Source of the DNA: Trichomonas vaginalis G3
Lineage: Eukaryota > Parabasalia > Trichomonadida > Trichomonadidae
NCBI RefSeq assembly: GCF_026262505.1
Contig: NC_067206.1
Coordinates: forward strand, 39,879,660 to 39,943,659
Reading direction: 5' to 3'
DNA: 64,000 nt
The translations under genes were made by a program, and so were the position numbers. Shown in pieces: positions 1 through 8,247 of the stretch. Numbering within the stretch: the stretch's first letter is position 1; each line of letters starts with the position of its first letter. The notes under the pieces are model-generated. The model searched no databases. It saw only the letters and a list, made by a program, of their open reading frames with translations, and was not told where the DNA came from.

Positions 1-57
1 ATAGTCTAACGGTTTTGTATCTGCTACTTTTGTTCTTTGTTTTTCAACCTGAAGCAT
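1..57 (-). CDS. Start of a p283-family gene (cut by window edge)
   Basis: The first 19 codons of a minus-strand gene are visible, starting at the ATG complementary to 55-57. They match the start of the gene at 29852-30175 in Maverick B, which is a diverged paralogue of the 283-residue protein at 5660-6511. The upstream side carries TTTTTA eleven bases before the ATG, the usual promoter spacing in this element. The function is unknown. Confidence 0.6.
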   Translation of the reverse strand, partial: MLQVEKQRTKVADTKPLDY

Positions 58-114
58 TTTTATATATGTAAAAATATACTGTTTTAAAAATGTTTTAAAA
101 TGGTATGCAATGTT

Positions 115-2268
115 TTATTTCATGCAATGTTTAACTATTTCACCATCTTCTTTAACACCCCAATATTTCCTTTTCGATATTACATGAACTTCGGAAAATA
201 CCTTGTCTAGCTTAAAACAGCCCATCTTTTCACCGACTAAACCCATTTCAATGAGTTTGTTATAGCCTTCCTCGTTCGTCATGAGTGCGTCAATGTTCTC
301 ATAGTATACCACAATTTTGGATTTAACTTCGGAGAAGAATTTGTTGTAGTTGTCAAGGACTGCCTTTGCGAACTGAGGATAAGACCAATGTTCGACAATA
401 GGTTTTACTGTGGTTACTAAGCCACCTTGACCTTGAGTAAATTCGTATTTCAAAACAAAAGGGGAGAACCTTTCAACAAAGTTGTCGACCTTCTCATAGT
501 GTTTACTCTTCATCTTTTGAGGTTTCTTAATGGAATATCCCCATGTCGAATTCATAAGCAATTTGATTGTCATTGCAAGTTTGGGGTTTGAAGCTTTCCT
601 AATATCATAGAGTTGTTGTATGACTTTTCCAACTGTATAGTTCCTTCCCGGGAAGTCACCGTCTTCGTTTGGAATTCCAGTCGGAATATATTGGACGAAC
701 CTCATGTACGCAGCGTTAAGGTCGACATAGTATATTTTTTCGTATGAGTCGAACTTATCGCATCCAATCGGCCCAGTTCGTGGAAATTCAAGTGAGTCTC
801 TTATCTTCTGAGAAACTTCTCCTGTTATCTCATAGACATCGTCGAAGCAACCTGTTTCATATAAAACCTTCTGACCTAACTCTGATGCTCTCCAATACAA
901 TTTGACATCAATTGGATGTCTCAATGGAAGTTTGTTTATAGCATCTTGAAGTTCTTGCAACCTCATTGGAAGTTCTTCTGGCTCAGGTTGGTATCCGAAC
1001 AATCCAACTCCTTTTGGAACTGTGTACTTCTTTTGTGCTATAACTTTGTCTGGAACAACTTTTGGTCTTACCAACAATGAAAAGTTTGTTTCGTCTTTTG
1101 GTACAAAAGTTTCTGTCAGCTTGTCATCTGGAATTGGTTCCAACAAGCCTTTCTCGAAAAGAATGTTAACAGCTCTGACAATGTTGCACTTGCCTTTTCC
1201 GAACAATGGGTTTGTAAGACTTTCGTTCAACATGAAGTGGTTGTGGACAAGTACAATCTTCAACCATGGCAATTTGAAGTCAATAACATAGTCGTCATGT
1301 GAAGAACCTTTCTCAGTCGGAATGTTGACTCGGATATTGACATTTGCCAACGGTGCAATCTTTGTCAATTGACTTCTGAGAATGTACCTTGTTTTCACAC
1401 ATGACTCAAGATACTTCATCTTCTCATCTGTAACAAGACCAGAGTTCCTGAGACATGTAAGAATACAAGGTTCATTGACAATTTTTTCAATTGAATTGTA
1501 AATTCCATACCTTGTCAGGTTAATGTCAGACTTGTTTATGAACGGGAAGTATCCAGCATGTTGTCTGACTGCTTGAGGGTTGGGTTGATACCATTCGAAC
1601 TTCACGCTTGCAATTCCTTCAATTGCATTCAAAATATCTGAGTCGGAGTCAAACATTTGTTCTCTCTTTGTAGTCTTGAAAGCGTCAAGAAGTTGTGCGG
1701 CTGTTGTGACATTGCCATGTGCATAGTATATATGACCATCTAAATCTGTTACGGTTAGTCTGAGATTGTATCCTTTCTTATTTCCGTCTTGTATGGCAGC
1801 AAGTACTCCCATGAAGCCTTCTTTGTTCTTTCCTTCGTCAAAGTTTACTGTAAAGGTTCGACCAGATGTAATTTTACTTCTGACTTCACGGTACTTTTCA
1901 TATGCATATCTTGTTCTTTCCATGGGAGCATGTGCGTCTTCACCCTTCCCTTTTTTCCGTCTCAAGGGATGCAATTGTTCGTCATGTTTCCAGTAGAACC
2001 TGGCAAAGCCGTCGTGTCCTTCAACCTGAGGCTCATTAACATTGAAAGGCATATCCATAAGACGCTCTTCTTCTAACCTCTCAAGTCTGTTTGGATAATT
2101 TGCACGTGCTGTTTCCAAGTCCATTTCGTAGGTCAGACCAGCCAGTTTGTCATAGACTTTTATGGGTCTTCCCTTCCTATATTTAAAATTCTTTGAAACT
2201 CTCCAACCATATCTTTCTAACTCTGCTTTTATTCTAGCAGATTTTCTGTCCATTCTATACGGGGGCAT
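115..2268 (-). CDS. polB: Protein-primed type family B DNA polymerase (Maverick pPolB), 717 aa
   Basis: This is the replicative polymerase of the element, expected to copy its linear DNA by protein priming. Polymerase motif A is visible as DLNAAYM near residue 515 and motif B as KLLMNSTWGYS near 573. The motif C position near 657 reads YENIDA where the family has YxDTDS, so the first catalytic Asp is Asn. The distance from motif A to motif B is short and no clear DxE exonuclease motif was seen, so an internal deletion is possible. I chose the ATG at 2268 because TTTTTATAAAA lies directly before it; the reading frame extends upstream only into the previous gene. Family assignment is firm, activity doubtful. 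Confidence 0.85.
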   Translation of the reverse strand: MPPYRMDRKSARIKAELERYGWRVSKNFKYRKGRPIKVYDKLAGLTYEMDLETARANYPNRLERLEEERLMDMPFNVNEPQVEGHDGFARFYWKHDEQLHPLRRKKGKGEDAHAPMERTRYAYEKYREVRSKITSGRTFTVNFDEGKNKEGFMGVLAAIQDGNKKGYNLRLTVTDLDGHIYYAHGNVTTAAQLLDAFKTTKREQMFDSDSDILNAIEGIASVKFEWYQPNPQAVRQHAGYFPFINKSDINLTRYGIYNSIEKIVNEPCILTCLRNSGLVTDEKMKYLESCVKTRYILRSQLTKIAPLANVNIRVNIPTEKGSSHDDYVIDFKLPWLKIVLVHNHFMLNESLTNPLFGKGKCNIVRAVNILFEKGLLEPIPDDKLTETFVPKDETNFSLLVRPKVVPDKVIAQKKYTVPKGVGLFGYQPEPEELPMRLQELQDAINKLPLRHPIDVKLYWRASELGQKVLYETGCFDDVYEITGEVSQKIRDSLEFPRTGPIGCDKFDSYEKIYYVDLNAAYMRFVQYIPTGIPNEDGDFPGRNYTVGKVIQQLYDIRKASNPKLAMTIKLLMNSTWGYSIKKPQKMKSKHYEKVDNFVERFSPFVLKYEFTQGQGGLVTTVKPIVEHWSYPQFAKAVLDNYNKFFSEVKSKIVVYYENIDALMTNEEGYNKLIEMGLVGEKMGCFKLDKVFSEVHVISKRKYWGVKEDGEIVKHCMK

Positions 2269-2297
2269 TTTTATAAAAATAAAAAAATGTTTTTTCT

Positions 2298-2882
2298 TTA
2301 CTTTACGTAACCACCCGCTGCCAAAAGTCTTTGACGCCAACCCATACCAGCTAATGAAGGTTGACTTGTTTTAGTCTCCAAACTAAACTTTGGTTTTGGT
2401 TTATCTTCAGTTTTTGGCTTCCCTTCTTCTATCTGTTTTTCGTCACTTTTCGGTTCATTTGACTTTACTTCACTTGCTGGAATAGTTGTGTCGTTAGTAT
2501 CTTCATAAATATCATATGCCATCTGTTTTTGTTTTCCTTTCAACTTTTTGTGTTTGTTGTAAAGTTTAGAATATTTCGACTCTAAGTCAATGAGATGTTC
2601 TATAATGAACTGTTGGTCAGTGAAGTAAACTTTTCCATCTGTTGTCTCGAAAGCTCCTTCAGACTTCAATATTTTATTTGTGAGAGTCTGTTTCTTTTTT
2701 GAGATACTTGCCGTTCCATTTTTATGAAAAGTGACTTTGTAGTTAGGATTTGTATTTCCAGACCTCACACTTTCTATTATTGAATTTTTCTCTTCATCTG
2801 TAAGTTCTTTGACAGGTTTTGACAATGGTTCTGAACTTTTTGTTTGTGGTGTCAAATCTACCGTTTCAACTTCTTCGGTCAT
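2298..2882 (-). CDS. Conserved Maverick protein p194, function unknown
   Basis: This is a 194-residue hydrophilic protein with a Lys/Glu/Pro-rich second half and a conserved C-terminal tail ending MGWRQRLLAAGGYVK. The partner at 30604-31188 in Maverick B has the same length and differs at scattered sites, mainly in the acidic linker. No known domain was recognised. The leader before the ATG is TTTTTTACTGAGATGAA, shared almost exactly with the small gene just upstream (2902-3057). It sits between polymerase and small virion-type genes, so a structural or DNA-associated role is possible but only inferred. Confidence 0.8.
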   Translation of the reverse strand: MTEEVETVDLTPQTKSSEPLSKPVKELTDEEKNSIIESVRSGNTNPNYKVTFHKNGTASISKKKQTLTNKILKSEGAFETTDGKVYFTDQQFIIEHLIDLESKYSKLYNKHKKLKGKQKQMAYDIYEDTNDTTIPASEVKSNEPKSDEKQIEEGKPKTEDKPKPKFSLETKTSQPSLAGMGWRQRLLAAGGYVK

Positions 2883-2901
2883 TTCATCTCAGTAAAAAAT
2901 T

Positions 2902-3057
2902 TTAGTTTGTTTTGTTTTCAACTGGTTGTTTAGGTTTTTTAAGTCGGTCTAAAACTTCCTGAGGTATAGGAAGAACTTGACAAACACGTGGTTGTGTAAC
3001 TGCTGGAAGCCGACAAAGCCATCTTGAGCCCATTTGTCTCAATGCTGTATTGTTCAT
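2902..3057 (-). CDS. Small conserved Maverick protein p51
   Basis: This is a 51-codon reading frame, basic and proline-rich (begins MNNTALRQMGSRW). The Maverick B partner at 31208-31360 has 50 residues; the two differ by 3-base indels that keep the frame, which is good evidence for coding. It has the same promoter leader as the neighbouring p194 gene (TTTTTTACTGAGATGAA before ATG). The short length, tryptophan and basic residues would suit a small virion or DNA-binding peptide, but no family was recognised. Confidence 0.65.
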   Translation of the reverse strand: MNNTALRQMGSRWLCRLPAVTQPRVCQVLPIPQEVLDRLKKPKQPVENKTN

Positions 3058-3076
3058 TTCATCTCAGTAAAAAAAT

Positions 3077-3478
3077 TTACATTCCCCACGTTTGAGGCGG
3101 TTGAGGTTGGTTGTTGTTTACCCACTGTTGTGCATGGTTATATCCTCTGTTAAAGAATCTTTCACCTTGGTCCATATAGTGCCCTGCTTGGTTATAGTAG
3201 TCATTTGCTTTGTTATAGTAGTTTCCTGCTTGTCTTCCTACATTGTCCATCCAGCCTTGAACTTTTCCTCTTGTTTCAGGATTTGGAATAAGATTTGCTG
3301 CATCTCGTGCTACATCCCAACCTTTCTGTACGGTTTGTATAATAGGTTGTGCTTTCTCTTTCAGTATACCTAATGTACTCAAAATCTTCCTTCCAATTCC
3401 AAATGCACCTCTGGCTAGTGTTCCCACTGCGGGCAAAAATCTAGATGCGACTCCTGCTATTGCGCCAAATAAACCCAT
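3077..3478 (-). CDS. Small Gly-start, membrane-active-like virion protein p133
   Basis: This 133-residue protein starts MGLFGAIAGVASRFLP, a glycine after Met (a possible N-myristoylation site) in a hydrophobic and amphipathic segment. The second half is Asn/Tyr/Gln-rich, with repeated YYNQAG-like stretches. The profile resembles membrane-lytic minor capsid proteins, but no homology was tested. It diverges from the integrase gene with only 16 bases between the two start codons. The partner in Maverick B is 31380-31781, of identical length. Confidence 0.75.
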   Translation of the reverse strand: MGLFGAIAGVASRFLPAVGTLARGAFGIGRKILSTLGILKEKAQPIIQTVQKGWDVARDAANLIPNPETRGKVQGWMDNVGRQAGNYYNKANDYYNQAGHYMDQGERFFNRGYNHAQQWVNNNQPQPPQTWGM

Positions 3479-3494
3479 TTCTTATGGGTTAAAA

Positions 3495-4450
3495 ATGACG
3501 AATTCAAACAAGGACCCGTATGTTTCTAAGGCGACAAAGAAAGCACTCATGGTAAAAATCTTTAGTTCAACACCAAATGCTTGGTTTATGGATATCTTGG
3601 AAAACATTCCGAGATATAGAGAAGATGGACCACCATACTGGCTAATATTTGTCGGTCAAAACACAAGATACTGTGAAGCCATACCATTATGGTCCAAAAA
3701 TATTTTAGATGTGAAAACTGCTTTGACAATATTCGTTGACAAATACCATCCAACAAAACTGACATCTGACTGTGAAAGTTCTTTCAAATCAGACGATAAA
3801 AACTATCTGCGTTCAAAAAATGTAAACCAATATTTCATTGTCGACCAAAACCATTCTGCTCTTGGTGTCATTGACAGTTGTATAAAAATCTTAAGAGACT
3901 TAAATCAACCACAAGGTGGTGAGGTAGATGAAATGTCATATGACGACAATATAGACACTTCTCCATGGCAAAGATGAGACAAGTTTTAAATATTTACAAT
4001 AGCCGTAAACAAAAAGGTTTGGGAAACCACTCCCCCGAAGAAATGAAAAACAACCCTGACTTAGAGAAAGACTATATATTTAATAGTTTAGTCAAAAGAG
4101 ACAAACAAGAAAGAATGCCAGGCTTCAAACTTCAGAAAGGTGACAAAGTAAAAATAGAAATACCTAAACGCGACCCATATGAAAATACTATTGACTATGA
4201 CAACAATGGGAACTCGACAGGTACTCACGTTCGTGTTCGTAAAAATAGAAGAAAGTATACAAGAGAATATTATGAAGTTTTAGGCAAACATGGCAAAATG
4301 TACAGACTGCAAGCAGAAGATAAAACTACTATTGTCAGACCTCGTTTCAAACTTGTTAAGGTTCAAGGTGGTATACTTTCAAAGACAGTTCCTAACAAAT
4401 ATAAGACAACTCCTGACGAATATGCTAAAGAAGTTGAAAATGACGACTAA
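3495..4450 (+). pseudogene. Maverick retroviral-type integrase, frameshifted
   Basis: This is an rve-type DDE integrase that would insert the element. It is split into two frames, 3495-3977 and 3965-4450. Compared with the intact copy at 31799-32758, one G is missing near 3949-3950 (GACAAT against GACAAGTAT), which throws the frame just after the catalytic core. A separate 3-base loss near 3800 removes one residue between the second and third acidic positions. The C-terminal basic region survives in the second frame. As it stands this copy should not make full-length integrase. Confidence 0.85.
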
Positions 4451-5641
4451 GCATTCTATACCATGCGTAAACTGTCATGTAAGGTGGCATGTAGTCTTTA
4501 CTTTGTCCCGTTGTTTGCGTATACCCTGAAACGCGATGTGTATGGTTTCCTCCTCCCTGAGTGTCATCCCAGTAACAATTTATAGCAAACTTAACGTCGT
4601 CTTTAACATCATATCCTTTACCTTTTGTCATTGCTGACCAATCCCAATATCTATGCTTATGCCAACCTGCTTCAGCTGTAGTTAAATTATGTAGTGACTG
4701 TGTGCAGGTAGTTTTCACCTGAAATCGTTTTACTTCCACCTGTTTCCTTTGAAGAGTTTGCACAATACAAAAACCTGTCGACTATTTGAGTCCAAGTTCC
4801 AAAACCAAGTACTACTTCTGGTTTGGTAGAGTTCATTGACGTAAATAGAACCTATAGGATATAGTGTTTGAAGTATTTCTGTCTTTAACGTTTGAAGCTC
4901 TGTTTTGTCAGCTTTTTTATATAACTTTTCTTCAAGTTCATTTACGTCAGAGATGCTATGTCTATGATATTTTTGTGGGTATGTTCCTTCTGTCCATGCG
5001 AAAATATACTCTTTTGTTGCATCTACATATCCAGCTATCCATGTCGAGTCTGCTTTTGTATTCCTTAACTCTGTAACACCTTTCTCAAGCTCTTTCAACT
5101 GTTGTCCATCTTCCATTAAACCTCTGGTATGACTTGAAACCGTTTGTGCCAACATATCTACAGTTTCTTTGTCGGCTTTAAGGTCTAAACATCCTGAAAC
5201 CCACCCTGTATTGGCTTTACCTTCTAAAATCTTCGATGTCCGTTCATGGTACCATTCAACCATTTCTTTAATTTTTTCATCTTTTTCATCCACATATTCC
5301 TTATCTGCCTTCTTCACTAACCCACTAGCCAGATATGCTAACTCATCGTCAACATACTCTTTGTCAGCTTTGTTGTCAATATCTGCTTTCAAAAGAAGTT
5401 CATCTATAGGTTTCTCGTTTAAAGTTCTTTTTGTTGGATTTATACAAACAGTATGGTTCTTACTGTCTTGAAACAGAAACTCGTCTGTCAATGGGTTTAT
5501 CGTCAGTTTTAAGTTTCCTTCTTTCAATGACTCAGATATCTTAGAATAGTTTGAAAAGTTTGTTGTGTTCTTATTTAGAGCTTGCAAAATGAGTTGTCGG
5601 TTGTGTTGTATTTCTCTCATAGACGCTGTTTCTTTCGACAT
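4425..5641 (-). pseudogene. Phage-like tail-fibre/collar protein, broken by frameshifts
   Basis: The N-terminal part (4730-5641, 303 aa) has repeated KADKEYVD-type units typical of trimeric fibre shafts. The C-terminal part (4425-4763) carries HTHR and PPYMTVYAWYR, the conserved end of phage collar/Gp10-like C-terminal domains. Against the intact partner at 32755-34140, small deletions are seen near 4455, 4688, 4709 and 4843, and the shaft is shorter. The gene converges on integrase, where the two original stop codons share CTAA (4447-4450). Confidence 0.8.
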
Positions 5642-5659
5642 TTTTATTCTAGATAAAAT
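5642..5659. promoter_or_regulatory. 18-bp bidirectional Maverick promoter between fibre and p283
   Basis: Only 18 bases separate the divergent ATGs at 5641 (minus) and 5660 (plus). They read as a near-palindrome, TTTTTATTCTAGATAAA, centred on TCTAGA. Each direction offers a T-run plus A about eleven bases before its ATG. The same arrangement recurs at 34141-34158 and 17808-17825. Confidence 0.6.
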
Positions 5660-6511
5660 ATGCTTTCAATAGAAAAAGAAAATTCAAGAGTTGCTACAAC
5701 TAAACCATTAGATGAACTTTTTACGAATGTCGGTCAAAAGTTTGAGACAGAGACCGTAAAGCATGAAGGCTATCGTTTTGACTACCCACTAAGATGGCTA
5801 AGAGACCCATCCGTCACAAAAGCTGTTGGCTTTCGTAGAATGAAGTTCATTTCAGAAGCCATACATGGTTTCCCATTTACGGTCGCTTTTGAAATTCGAT
5901 ACTATAACAAAGAGAAACGTACGTATGAGAAATTTGAACAGGGAAAACTTTTACAAGTGAATTTGCTTGTAAACTTAGAAACAACTCTTCAAGCTTTTCA
6001 AGAAAAAATAAACGATATCTATCTCGAATATGCAAAACAGTACAACATTGACGAAGGAGAGTACCATCTCGATATTATATATGACAGGAAAAATGCAACT
6101 GTTAAAATCAATAGAATAGAAGACCTTGGAGAAGACGTTTATATTTCTACAAAATATAACAACTTGGCATGGTATAGATTTTTGAGGATGTTAAATCAGC
6201 CTGCAGCATATCCAGTACACCCGGACTTTTATGAAGTCGAAAACCCTAATGGAACATATGAAAATGTTTTCGACTCAGATGCTATTATCGTTCATGCTTC
6301 ATTTTCTGGCGCACAAAACTCTTTTTTATGCTTGGCAAATGATGACTTTTACGAAAAACCTACAAAGCTATATGAACCGCCGAGTGGAAGTATTTCAGAC
6401 TTTCAAGTATGGTTTACTACAGATGGAAGAAAGAGAATAATTCCATTATACCATGCGTTTTACTTAGAACTTAGTTTCATATACAACTACTATCGAACGG
6501 TAAAAATATAA
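5660..6511 (+). CDS. Conserved Maverick protein p283, function unknown
   Basis: This 283-residue protein has no recognised domain and is intact in both Mavericks (partner 34159-35007, 282 aa). It contains conserved blocks RFDYPLRWL, GFRRMKF, NSFLCLAND and SDFQVWFTTDGRKRIIPLY. A diverged paralogue lies on the opposite strand elsewhere in the element (1-57 here; 29317-30175 in B), so the family was duplicated within the lineage. The mixed hydrophobic pattern suits a folded structural protein, but this is inference. It converges on the p80 gene with three bases between the stops. Confidence 0.8.
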   Translation: MLSIEKENSRVATTKPLDELFTNVGQKFETETVKHEGYRFDYPLRWLRDPSVTKAVGFRRMKFISEAIHGFPFTVAFEIRYYNKEKRTYEKFEQGKLLQVNLLVNLETTLQAFQEKINDIYLEYAKQYNIDEGEYHLDIIYDRKNATVKINRIEDLGEDVYISTKYNNLAWYRFLRMLNQPAAYPVHPDFYEVENPNGTYENVFDSDAIIVHASFSGAQNSFLCLANDDFYEKPTKLYEPPSGSISDFQVWFTTDGRKRIIPLYHAFYLELSFIYNYYRTVKI

Positions 6512-6514
6512 TTT

Positions 6515-6757
6515 TTAATACGGTTGAGGTGTTGGATTTGGTTGCCAACTTGACTGTGGTGCAGGTTCAGGCTGTTGTATAACAGGAGCTTGTTCTTCTG
6601 GTTCAGGGTCTTTAGGTATAATACCAACGAACTGACCTACTCTTTTACCAATATTTTTGACTCCGTTCCAAATTCCTCTTCCTACGGTTTTTATTCCATT
6701 CCATATACCTCTTCCAACTCTTCTGAAGAAGTTTCCAATACTACTGAAGAAACCCAT
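6515..6757 (-). CDS. Small basic amphipathic Maverick protein p80
   Basis: This 80-residue protein starts MGFFSSIGNFFRRVGRG, again glycine after Met, followed by two near-repeats of GRGIWNGVK and then an acidic and proline/glutamine-rich tail. The basic, aromatic, amphipathic front suggests membrane or nucleic-acid contact, comparable in style to small core or membrane-penetration peptides of DNA viruses; no homology is claimed. TTTTTACATATAGTAAA precedes the ATG. The partner in Maverick B is 35012-35254. Confidence 0.75.
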   Translation of the reverse strand: MGFFSSIGNFFRRVGRGIWNGIKTVGRGIWNGVKNIGKRVGQFVGIIPKDPEPEEQAPVIQQPEPAPQSSWQPNPTPQPY

Positions 6758-6775
6758 TTTACTATATGTAAAAAT

Positions 6776-7138
6776 CTAATGTCCGCCTAGTCTCTTACGT
6801 TTCCTGTTGAGTTCCATAGCATTCTTTAACTGGAGCTCATACATTCTATTTCTCCTCTGGTAGAAAACATACTCTGGGTCAACTCCTGTGTTCGCGTCAT
6901 CTGCATAGAGTTGTTTATATCCCACTTCAGGGTTTGTATAAAACTCTTTCCATCTCATATTTGCATACCATGGTGGCAAACCTAACGCAGCGTCATTTGA
7001 CATGGCAGTTTGCATTTGTACATCTGTTGGCACTTGACCATAGTTTGCCATTGCAGTTTGTATTCTAACTTCATTTGGAATATTCTCTGGGTTTGGTTGT
7101 CCAGGTTGCTGTGCATTCGCTAAGTTCTGTGCGTCCAT
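6776..7138 (-). CDS. Conserved Maverick protein p120, function unknown
   Basis: This 120-residue protein is identical over its whole length to the partner at 35273-35635, which makes it one of the best conserved genes of the pair. It has a Gln/Asn/Pro-rich front with two copies of a Q(T/M)QTAM-like segment, a central aromatic stretch (LPPWYANMRWKEFYTNPEVGYKQLY) and a basic C-terminus. TTTTTATCTAATATTAA lies directly before the ATG. No family was recognised; a virion component is plausible from its company. Confidence 0.75.
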   Translation of the reverse strand: MDAQNLANAQQPGQPNPENIPNEVRIQTAMANYGQVPTDVQMQTAMSNDAALGLPPWYANMRWKEFYTNPEVGYKQLYADDANTGVDPEYVFYQRRNRMYELQLKNAMELNRKRKRLGGH

Positions 7139-7161
7139 TTAATATTAGATAAAAATATCTC

Positions 7162-7293
7162 TTACGAGTACATATGCTGAACATTTGCTGGTATTGGTTC
7201 ATCTTCATATTCTCTATATCTTTCTGCCACGTCAAATAAGTAAATGACACAATGGAAAAAACCTAAAACAAGTAGTCCTATTTCAAACCACAT
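7162..7293 (-). CDS. Small single-span membrane protein p43
   Basis: This 43-residue frame begins MWFEIGLLVLGFFHCVIYLF, one clear transmembrane helix, followed by a charged tail. Its ATG lies inside the last codons of the methyltransferase gene, giving a 16-base overlap in another frame. The same frame with only conservative changes (Arg to Lys, Ile to Met) is at 35659-35790 in Maverick B, which supports coding. The role is unknown. Confidence 0.65.
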   Translation of the reverse strand: MWFEIGLLVLGFFHCVIYLFDVAERYREYEDEPIPANVQHMYS

Positions 7294-8096
7294 TTAGTTA
7301 CCAATAAAATTTCTTTGTTGTGACACTTTTTCCGGTTTATAGGACCTCTCTCATATTCTATCTTATCGTATCTAAAATCATAGTCATGTATATCCTCTAA
7401 CCATCTCATGACACTTTCCAAACCACTTTTATCGGATGTAAAGTAAAAGCATGGATGGTTATGTAAAACGTCTAAAGTTTCTAAAGAGTCTCTCAAAGTC
7501 CAGTCTACTTGGTATTGAAAATCATATGTGTTATAGAACGGCGGGTCTACTATAAAGAAAACATTTTCCTTGTTTTTATATTTTTCATACAACTCTGTCC
7601 AACGACATCTCACAAACTCTATACCCTCAGTATATTTTTCTATGTCCTCTTTGAAAACCTTTGTATAGTTAAGATATAAAACGTTTGACATAAGTGTTTC
7701 AATGTCATGAACTCTTATAGAACCACTATACAATAGTCTAGAAGATATACTATCCCAGTCAATATACTCTGCTTTTTTCAAAACCTCTCTGACAGTATTT
7801 TTCTTATCTAATGGTATACGTTCCATCTTACCTATAGGTATCTTTTCTTTCAACTCACTCAATATTTTGTTTGTGTCTGGTATATGTTTGAGACGGTTCA
7901 TATAGTTGTCGAAGTCATTGCATATAATCTTTGAGTTTGGGAATACGGTATGGCACAAATGAGATATATAGAAACTTCCACCGAACAAATCTACAAATGT
8001 TAGACCATTCGGTAGTTTCTTAAGTTCTCTCAATAGAATATCTTTACATCTACTCTTATTTCCAAAGAAGGGTAGCGGTGGTTTTGTAAAATTCAT
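7278..8096 (-). CDS. Dam-like (D12 class) adenine-N6 DNA methyltransferase, 272 aa
   Basis: It is expected to methylate adenine in DNA using S-adenosylmethionine. D12-family landmarks appear in the right order: PFFGNKSR at the front, VDLFGGSF as the cofactor loop, then ICNDFDN, and DPPFYNT as the DPPY catalytic motif near residue 180. The start at 8096 follows TTTTTATTAAATATAAA and gives the same 272 residues as the copy at 35775-36593. The frame stays open another 32 codons into the terminal repeat, which I treat as chance. GATC, the usual Dam target, is the centre of the iterons in Maverick B. Target specificity was not tested. Confidence 0.88.
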   Translation of the reverse strand: MNFTKPPLPFFGNKSRCKDILLRELKKLPNGLTFVDLFGGSFYISHLCHTVFPNSKIICNDFDNYMNRLKHIPDTNKILSELKEKIPIGKMERIPLDKKNTVREVLKKAEYIDWDSISSRLLYSGSIRVHDIETLMSNVLYLNYTKVFKEDIEKYTEGIEFVRCRWTELYEKYKNKENVFFIVDPPFYNTYDFQYQVDWTLRDSLETLDVLHNHPCFYFTSDKSGLESVMRWLEDIHDYDFRYDKIEYERGPINRKKCHNKEILLVTKCGLK

Positions 8097-8154
8097 TTTA
8101 TATTTAATAAAAATGTTTTTTCCCTGAAAAGTGACAGAAAAGTGACAAAACATC

Positions 8155-8193
8155 TTCGGGGCTAGAGGGCACGAAGTGCCTGGAAGCCCCAAT
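8155..8193. repeat. Right terminal hairpin of Maverick A
   Basis: The sequence reads GGGGCTAGAGGGCAC, GAA, GTGCCTGGAAGCCCC and folds into an interrupted hairpin. It aligns with the end of Maverick B (36802-36835), where the inner stem is GGGGC/GCCCC instead of GGCAC/GTGCC. The exact last base is uncertain; I place it before the T-run at about 8194. Confidence 0.65.
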
Positions 8194-8247
8194 ACTTTTT
8201 TTTTTTAGTACCATTGCATTTTCTTCCAAATTTTTGTTTAAATCTAA

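Larger units (their letters stand above)
1..8193. mobile_element. Maverick/Polinton element A, right-hand part (left end outside window)
   Basis: This block holds, in order, a polymerase B, small virion-type genes, a retroviral-type integrase, a phage-like fibre, small basic proteins and a D12 adenine methyltransferase. The same genes in the same order and strands recur at 29852-36593 in Maverick B with nearly identical sequence. It ends near 8193 in a hairpin related to the terminal repeat of B. The left end lies before base 1, so target duplication and total size cannot be given. Integrase and fibre are frameshifted here while polymerase is long, so this copy is probably not self-mobile. 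Confidence 0.85.

Noticed and set aside
8097-8192. 32-codon upstream extension of the methyltransferase
   Set aside because: It reads through the terminal repeat of the element, is absent from copy B, and lies upstream of the promoter motif.
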